Shown: piece after piece, positions 45,927 to 50,418 of the stretch
How positions within the stretch are numbered: the first letter of the stretch is position 1
How the letters are laid out: the number at the start of each line of letters is the position of its first letter
From: Planctomycetota bacterium
Lineage (GTDB): Bacteria > Planctomycetota > Phycisphaerae > Sedimentisphaerales > Anaerobacaceae
Direction: 5' to 3'
Assembly: GCA_014384025.1 (NCBI GenBank)
Contig: JACNGQ010000178.1
Location: forward strand, 1 to 50,418
Length of the DNA stretch: 50,418 nucleotides
Program-made: the position numbers and the translations under genes
Notes under the pieces: model-generated
Told to the model about the DNA's origin: nothing
The model's input: the letters and a program-made list of their open reading frames with translations, nothing else
Databases searched by the model: none

Positions 45927-48137
45927 TTAAGGCGTTGCAGGCTCAAGTGCATACAAACGAATATCATCGAAGTAAATCATGCCTGCTCCGCCGGCAACAG
46001 GATTGCTCCTGTTACCAAAACCAAGAGTAATCGAGTTGACATTTGCAAGGTTCACACCCTGGTCAGCAAAGCGCGTCAGGTCGATATTCCATTGGGTCCA
46101 GGAAGCTATCCGCGCCGCATCAGGATTATCATTGGTAACCACAGCGTTGCCGTTGAGAACAACATACATCGGTTCGGCAGCGTTAGCCGCACTACCTCGG
46201 AACCAAATTGTCAACGTGTTGATACCGTTGATGGTCCAGTCACGAGAGGAAGTCAATGACAAAGTCGCTTCGGATTTTCCAACGGCGTTGTCGTAAGACA
46301 TCGGCATCGATTGCAAACCGCCATGAACGATAGTCTGCTCGGCAAATGGAGCATTAGCATTACCAACGACAGAGCCGTTTGTAGCCGGATTGTCGAATCC
46401 GTCTATCCAGGCAAGATATATCCTGTTGCTCCCCGGCTCACCTTCATTAATGTCATTGTAGCTCTCCATATCATCCACAACAAGGAAGTTGGCCGTCGTA
46501 AAGCTCCAGATGTTGCCTTTCCACGGACTGTCGGCATTAGCGTTGTTAGCCTCATCAATACGCCAGTAGTACGTCGTATTCCATTCAAGGCTTCCTGCAT
46601 CATAGCTCTCGGCGCCCAGGTTCTTTGTACCTTTATACTCAGGTGAACTTGTGTCGGCATTTTTCACAGCATCTGCATCAGAACCGAAATAGACCTGATG
46701 TGAAGCAGCTAAGACTCCCGGCACCCAGGTAAGAACAGGTGTCTGGGTAACATCCACAGCGCCTTTAGCGGGCTCAGGGCTGCCCACAGCACCCTCAGTA
46801 GTAAAGCTCCAGACATTGCCTTTATGAGTAGTGAAACCATCGAACGAATCGACACGCCAGTAGTAAGTCTTAGCCAGCTCAAGCGGGCCGGGATTATAGC
46901 TTGTAGTTCCCTGGGGGAGTCCTACGGTAGCATTGTTCACATCGTCAAAATTGTCACCGAAGTAAACAGTGGACAGTTTCGCACCAAAACCTGCCGTCCA
47001 GCTAATCTTGGCATTCAGGTCGATAGACTCAGCAGTATCAGTCGGAACTGGTGAATAGGCGGTCTTGGGAGGGATACTGAAGCTCCAGACATCGCCTTTC
47101 CAGGGACTGTTCGGATCGGTGTCATTGACCTCATCAATCCGCCAGTAGTAAGTTGTACCCGGAATGAGACCATCCGGATATGAAAATCCGGGAAATCCAG
47201 CGATAATAAACGTTGCTGCCTGGTTGCCCAGAAAAGTACCTTCGGTTCCATTGTTAACATCGTTAAAATTATCACCCAGGTACACATCATGTGAAGCCGC
47301 AGATTCTCCGGGACTCCACGAAAGGTTAACCCAGGTATCCGCATAAATACTACCATCGGCAGGCACGGGATTACCGGCTTTTACGAGCTTCGAGCCGCCA
47401 ATCATATATCTGACCGCGTTGAGGAATACTTTTTCGCCATCGGGTGTGAGATTATACTCACCTCTGCCAATATCAGGTGATGACTCTTGTGTGCCGGCAG
47501 CAAAGAACATACGCGAACCACCAGCGATCTGTCCTGAGCCTTGGTAGTACTCAACTCCTGCTTCCCATTCGACAATCCAGACCACATCGTCTGTCACTTT
47601 GGCGAGCAATGTACCGTTGCCTGCGCCCACACCAGCGATGTCAGCGAATGAGCTTGGGCCAACAACTCCATCCGTAATCTGAACCGGTGAAGATACACCG
47701 GAAAATATAGGATGGCCGGCAGCCGAAATGTCCACCACAACATCAGATAAAGTCGGGAGGGTTGCAGTATTGAACCACAGCCATCGGCTGTTCCTTGTCA
47801 GATGGGTGGAACTCTGGATAATTGGAGTCGTGATTGAGTTCCATTGGGCTATCTCATCGCCATCGGTATAAGCAGCACTGTCGCTATTGCGACTTATGAT
47901 AATAAGATCCGCAGCGTTCAAAGCGGTGATCTTATCATCATCGAGGTCTTCCCATCCTGGCGTGTAGTCAACCGTATACCCCTTGGCTTCAAGCATGTCC
48001 ACCCAGGCCTGGTCATCCGGATCACCGTCGCCGTTGTCATCATAGAAACCGGAAACCCAGATGATATTCACCGCTTGCACCGACGAAACCATACAAAAGG
48101 CCAACAATAAAACCAAACAAATCAAATTCTTAGACAT
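45927..48137 (-). CDS. secreted multidomain protein with ThuA-like, Fn3-like and jelly-roll-like regions
   Basis: 736 residues. Signal peptide to about residue 22 (SSVQA). Residues about 23-245 resemble a ThuA/glutamine-amidotransferase-like domain (IIWVSGFYDDNGDGDPDDQ). Three Fn3-like modules follow, each ending TTYYWRIDEVND or KTYYWRVDSFDG before a W-GNVWSFTT strand. The last 190 residues (VVDDMESYNDINEGEPGSN, YFDDIRLYALE) form a beta-sandwich resembling carbohydrate-binding modules. No dockerin, PEP-type tail or anchor is visible. GGAG lies seven bases before the ATG. A role in polysaccharide binding at the surface is likely but inferred. Confidence 0.8.
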   Translation of the reverse strand: MSKNLICLVLLLAFCMVSSVQAVNIIWVSGFYDDNGDGDPDDQAWVDMLEAKGYTVDYTPGWEDLDDDKITALNAADLIIISRNSDSAAYTDGDEIAQWNSITTPIIQSSTHLTRNSRWLWFNTATLPTLSDVVVDISAAGHPIFSGVSSPVQITDGVVGPSSFADIAGVGAGNGTLLAKVTDDVVWIVEWEAGVEYYQGSGQIAGGSRMFFAAGTQESSPDIGRGEYNLTPDGEKVFLNAVRYMIGGSKLVKAGNPVPADGSIYADTWVNLSWSPGESAASHDVYLGDNFNDVNNGTEGTFLGNQAATFIIAGFPGFSYPDGLIPGTTYYWRIDEVNDTDPNSPWKGDVWSFSIPPKTAYSPVPTDTAESIDLNAKISWTAGFGAKLSTVYFGDNFDDVNNATVGLPQGTTSYNPGPLELAKTYYWRVDSFDGFTTHKGNVWSFTTEGAVGSPEPAKGAVDVTQTPVLTWVPGVLAASHQVYFGSDADAVKNADTSSPEYKGTKNLGAESYDAGSLEWNTTYYWRIDEANNANADSPWKGNIWSFTTANFLVVDDMESYNDINEGEPGSNRIYLAWIDGFDNPATNGSVVGNANAPFAEQTIVHGGLQSMPMSYDNAVGKSEATLSLTSSRDWTINGINTLTIWFRGSAANAAEPMYVVLNGNAVVTNDNPDAARIASWTQWNIDLTRFADQGVNLANVNSITLGFGNRSNPVAGGAGMIYFDDIRLYALEPATP

Positions 48138-48488
48138 AACAGTTCTCCATTAAAAAGTTGAAAATATATACGACCAATAATAAATGGCACAATTACTACT
48201 AAAAATAGAATATGCCTGCCTGAGACGTTTTAAGAGACTTGACCACGCCTCCTTCCTTCTAAAGCTTAAAAAACTACAGCATCTATCACATCAAAGAGTA
48301 AAAATCCACAGGCACCCCCTATGTGGATACAATCTTCACTAAGTTTATTTATACCAAATTGCCTATATACCAGTCAAGAGAAATTTGAAGATTACTGCTT
48401 TGTGTGTAGTTACAAATACCAAAGACGCACTCGCCTTACCCCCCTACCGGTAATCACAATATTGCAAATCCGAAAAAGAAATAGTCGC
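48138..48488. other. gene-free gap
   Basis: 351 bases between two minus-strand genes. It is AT-rich, should hold the promoter of the Fn3 gene, and shows no hairpin terminator for the upstream DUF6786 gene and no open frame worth calling. Confidence 0.55.
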
Positions 48489-49718
48489 TTATTTAGGAAT
48501 CGCTGACTTTATTTCAGCTATCGTTACTCCGAGCGTTGCTTTGGCAATCGAATTGAGTTCGGCCTCCGAACCCTGCAGATGATAAGTACGGTGTATGTGG
48601 GATATAGTTTGACCAGGTCTCAAGGCCGCCGCCGGAGAGGATGTTTCAAGCTCATAGAATGGCCCGAGAGGTTTAGCGCCAGGCTCAGAAGGACCATCGT
48701 TGTATGAATTAACAACATCGCCCTTGTAAGGTTCATCCTGAAGTTCCCACATTGAGTTGACATAATCAGCTGCAACCTCGGGCTTGTTGTACTGAACGAT
48801 TGTCAAGACTTTATTGACAATATCGTAACTACCAAGTATCGGCTTTGCACGTTGGGGAGAGAGACCTATTTTACTGCGGTATTGCCCATCACCACTAAAG
48901 AACATTACCCCTTCCTTGACAACCAGCCGGTTTGCCGGAACCTTGCCAAAATAGGCATCATTCACGGTCGGACCAAGTTCTTCTTTCGACCCTGCGTTAA
49001 ATGGAACCACAATCGTGGTTGTAGGCGATGGATTGAACATACCAAGTATCCATATCGAAAGAAGTCCGGTTTCTTTCTCCCAGGCATTTGTCCCTGTGTT
49101 GGTCATCTTGTTGTTTGATTCAAAAGCAACCATTTTCACTGTTTTGGCCGGCATTATTTCCAGGGCTTCGAGCGCTTCACTGCGCTCAAGAACTCGAATT
49201 TCACGGTCCACCAGAAGATTGAAAATAGTACCGGAGTAATTCTCTAACTGGATATCTTTTTGCAAAAGCACGCTGTTTTTAGATTTGGATTCCAGCTCGA
49301 ACGGCTCTGTGTCAATAGAAGCAGGAGTAAACCAGTGTTCAAGGTCGAACGGCACATTATTTTTAAAGAATATTGAAAATTGTCCACCCTCAGGACCAAT
49401 CCAGAAACGGTCTTCACCGCCATAAACATTGATGTGCTCAGCTACCTTGCCGGAGGCGATTAGCTCACGGTTAATCCAACCGAAACTTAATCCATCCAAT
49501 CCCTCGGCGGTACTGGTCATCACTCTTCCCTGCAATGTTGGTAAAACGGCCACCTGGCTGTTGCCGGATTCGTCTTCTATAATGACAACCTCCGTGTGCT
49601 TTTTAAGAAACGATAAGTCTTGACCGAAAGTTTTTTTTGCCATTTCCGTCTTTTCCTCCACGCAGCCTGCCGAAGTCGCAATACATATCAGAATAATCAA
49701 CAATTTTACATATCTCAT
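48489..49718 (-). CDS. DUF6786 family lipoprotein
   Basis: 409 residues. The lipobox TSAGC gives an acylated Cys19. The mature protein is mostly beta-strand and matches the DUF6786 family, with YGGEDRFWIGPEGGQFSIFF, ELETSSPAAALRPGQTISH and HIHRTYHLQG as strong conserved stretches. That layout resembles the galactose-mutarotase-type supersandwich of glycan-processing proteins, but no function has been assigned to the family. GGGAGG lies six bases before the ATG. The gene before it encodes the lamin-tail-domain protein at the window edge. Confidence 0.85.
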   Translation of the reverse strand: MRYVKLLIILICIATSAGCVEEKTEMAKKTFGQDLSFLKKHTEVVIIEDESGNSQVAVLPTLQGRVMTSTAEGLDGLSFGWINRELIASGKVAEHINVYGGEDRFWIGPEGGQFSIFFKNNVPFDLEHWFTPASIDTEPFELESKSKNSVLLQKDIQLENYSGTIFNLLVDREIRVLERSEALEALEIMPAKTVKMVAFESNNKMTNTGTNAWEKETGLLSIWILGMFNPSPTTTIVVPFNAGSKEELGPTVNDAYFGKVPANRLVVKEGVMFFSGDGQYRSKIGLSPQRAKPILGSYDIVNKVLTIVQYNKPEVAADYVNSMWELQDEPYKGDVVNSYNDGPSEPGAKPLGPFYELETSSPAAALRPGQTISHIHRTYHLQGSEAELNSIAKATLGVTIAEIKSAIPK

Positions 49719-49783
49719 TGTTTGCCTCCCTACTTATTCCATTCTTTCAACAATAACATTAATCTCTTCAGGAAAAAACGTTA

Positions 49784-49807
49784 ACTCAAAAACGACTGTT
49801 TTTGAGT
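49784..49807 (-). terminator. rho-independent terminator of the lamin-tail-domain gene
   Basis: A perfect 10-bp stem (ACTCAAAAAC with GTTTTTGAGT) and a 4-base loop lie about 87 bases past the stop at 49894 on the minus strand; the minus strand continues TAACGTTTTTT. It is AT-rich, so moderate in strength. Confidence 0.7.
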
Positions 49808-49893
49808 CCTTATAATAAAACACTCTGTAATACAGGTCAAGCTGCAAAATGACTGTTTTGTCAAGTGATTCGAGGATTAACAGGACTTGAAAT

Positions 49894-50418
49894 TTACTCT
49901 CCTGGCGAAGGTGCAGAGGCGGTCCAGTTGCCAGGGACATTGCCGTAATCGGATGAGACCTTGCGTGTAAGCGATTTGTTGCCGTCGTTCGGACCTGTCG
50001 GCCAGTGGTCAACTCCATCGGGGGAATTCTCAGGATGAACACCATCGCTGTAAGTAACCCTGTCAACGCGAATGTAATAAAGCGTGCCGGACTCATCCAC
50101 GTCACCCGGCATCGAAAGCTCCAGTCTCTCGCCGGCATTGTTCAAACTGCCGCCGTATGGGCCGAGAATCTTCTCAACAGGGACAGCCGGATACCGCCAG
50201 GCAAAAGCCTCCGGGTCTTTGACCACCAACAAATATCCCCCGGCAGGTATCATTACGGGAACATCAGCAGGGAAGATAAAGTCAATACCGTCGGTGAACT
50301 TCCACGGCTGAGCAGTCTCAAAATTATATAAAGAGACAGGTTCATTGCTGATGTTGTGAAGCTCAATATATTCGTACTGGTCATTCGTATATGAGCCGCC
50401 AACCGGCCAGGATGGATT
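49894..50418 (-). CDS. lamin-tail-domain protein, N-terminal part outside the window
   Basis: Only the last 174 codons are in the window; the frame is open to the right edge. The visible part is a lamin tail domain: YEYIELHNISNEPVSLYNF, FIFPADVPVMIPAGGYLLVV and GSLNNAGERLELSMPGD, then NWTASAPSPGE at the end. In Planctomycetota such domains sit at the end of large secreted proteins, often with CotH or Fn3 modules, and probably bind surfaces or other proteins. The stop comes right after the domain, a common ending for these proteins. An internal ATG at 50253 is not a start. Confidence 0.8.
   Translation of the reverse strand, partial: NPSWPVGGSYTNDQYEYIELHNISNEPVSLYNFETAQPWKFTDGIDFIFPADVPVMIPAGGYLLVVKDPEAFAWRYPAVPVEKILGPYGGSLNNAGERLELSMPGDVDESGTLYYIRVDRVTYSDGVHPENSPDGVDHWPTGPNDGNKSLTRKVSSDYGNVPGNWTASAPSPGE

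Noticed and set aside
45819-46259. 146-residue plus-strand frame over the terminator and the end of the Fn3 gene
   Set aside because: It crosses a strong hairpin terminator and is antisense to a well-supported gene.
49734-50138. 134-residue minus-strand frame that continues past the lamin-tail stop, considered as a frameshifted extension
   Set aside because: Its last 55 codons run through the terminator hairpin at 49784-49807, and the lamin-tail frame ends at a natural place.
1-50418. CRISPR arrays, tRNA or rRNA genes, insertion sequences, prophage
   Set aside because: No spaced direct repeats of CRISPR length, no cloverleaf or rRNA sequence in the gaps, no transposase; the three repeats seen are short contiguous heptamers.

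Overview
The window reads as chromosomal DNA of a Planctomycetota bacterium, most likely class Phycisphaerae. The evidence is an 80-residue protein matching the PVC-specific small basic protein family (13422-13664), a secreted protein with three Fn3-like modules carrying the YYWRID signature (45927-48137), a lamin-tail-domain protein at the right edge, a SUMF1-sialidase fusion, a DUF6786 lipoprotein and a long TPR protein. No rRNA, tRNA, CRISPR array, prophage or insertion sequence was found; the only recombinase looks like a housekeeping Xer protein.

Layout. 251-4668: a four-gene plus-strand cassette (VTC-domain protein, DUF4956 membrane protein, HlyD-type adaptor, TolC-type lipoprotein) without any recognisable inner-membrane pump. 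4846-10728: a run of mostly tightly spaced plus-strand genes, leuS, a CYTH-domain protein, a lipid-kinase-like protein, kdsA of the metal-dependent class and a radical SAM protein. 11013-13664: a small unknown protein behind two sigma-28-like boxes, an Xer recombinase with a good terminator, a bitopic membrane protein and the PVC small basic protein. 13944-17996: a secreted serine hydrolase fused to a propeller-like domain, a small membrane-anchored unknown and an aminotransferase. 18116-21659: two tandem Na/Pi-cotransporter-PhoU proteins. 21752-25566: a membrane-remodelling operon, NfeD protease, short NfeD, FloA flotillin and a membrane-anchored unknown.

26005-31357 is minus strand: TPR protein, single-domain response regulator, DJ-1/PfpI protein, SUMF1-sialidase fusion and an 88-residue unknown. 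31567-37004 is plus strand: a soluble histidine kinase, two overlapping CNNM/CorC-type proteins, a GT-C-like membrane protein and a small MetE/UroD-like barrel. A PBP4-type peptidase (minus) follows, then an ADP-forming acyl-CoA synthetase next to a CoA-transferase-GNAT fusion (plus). 42649-50418 is minus strand: a TAXI-TRAP transporter pair, the Fn3 protein, the DUF6786 lipoprotein and the C-terminal part of a lamin-tail-domain protein that runs off the window.

The best candidate for an undescribed system is the VTC-DUF4956-HlyD-TolC cassette. It joins a polyphosphate-polymerase-like catalytic domain to the two envelope parts of a tripartite exporter, with DUF4956 standing where the pump should be. 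A second, independent signal is a set of three short repeats that all have a 7-bp period, one degenerate and intergenic, one at the end of a gene, and one inside a coding region where a unit gain or loss would shift the frame. Gaps of more than 300 bases without a gene (25567-26004, 27634-28017, 48138-48488) are described individually; positions 1-250 hold only the leader of the first gene.
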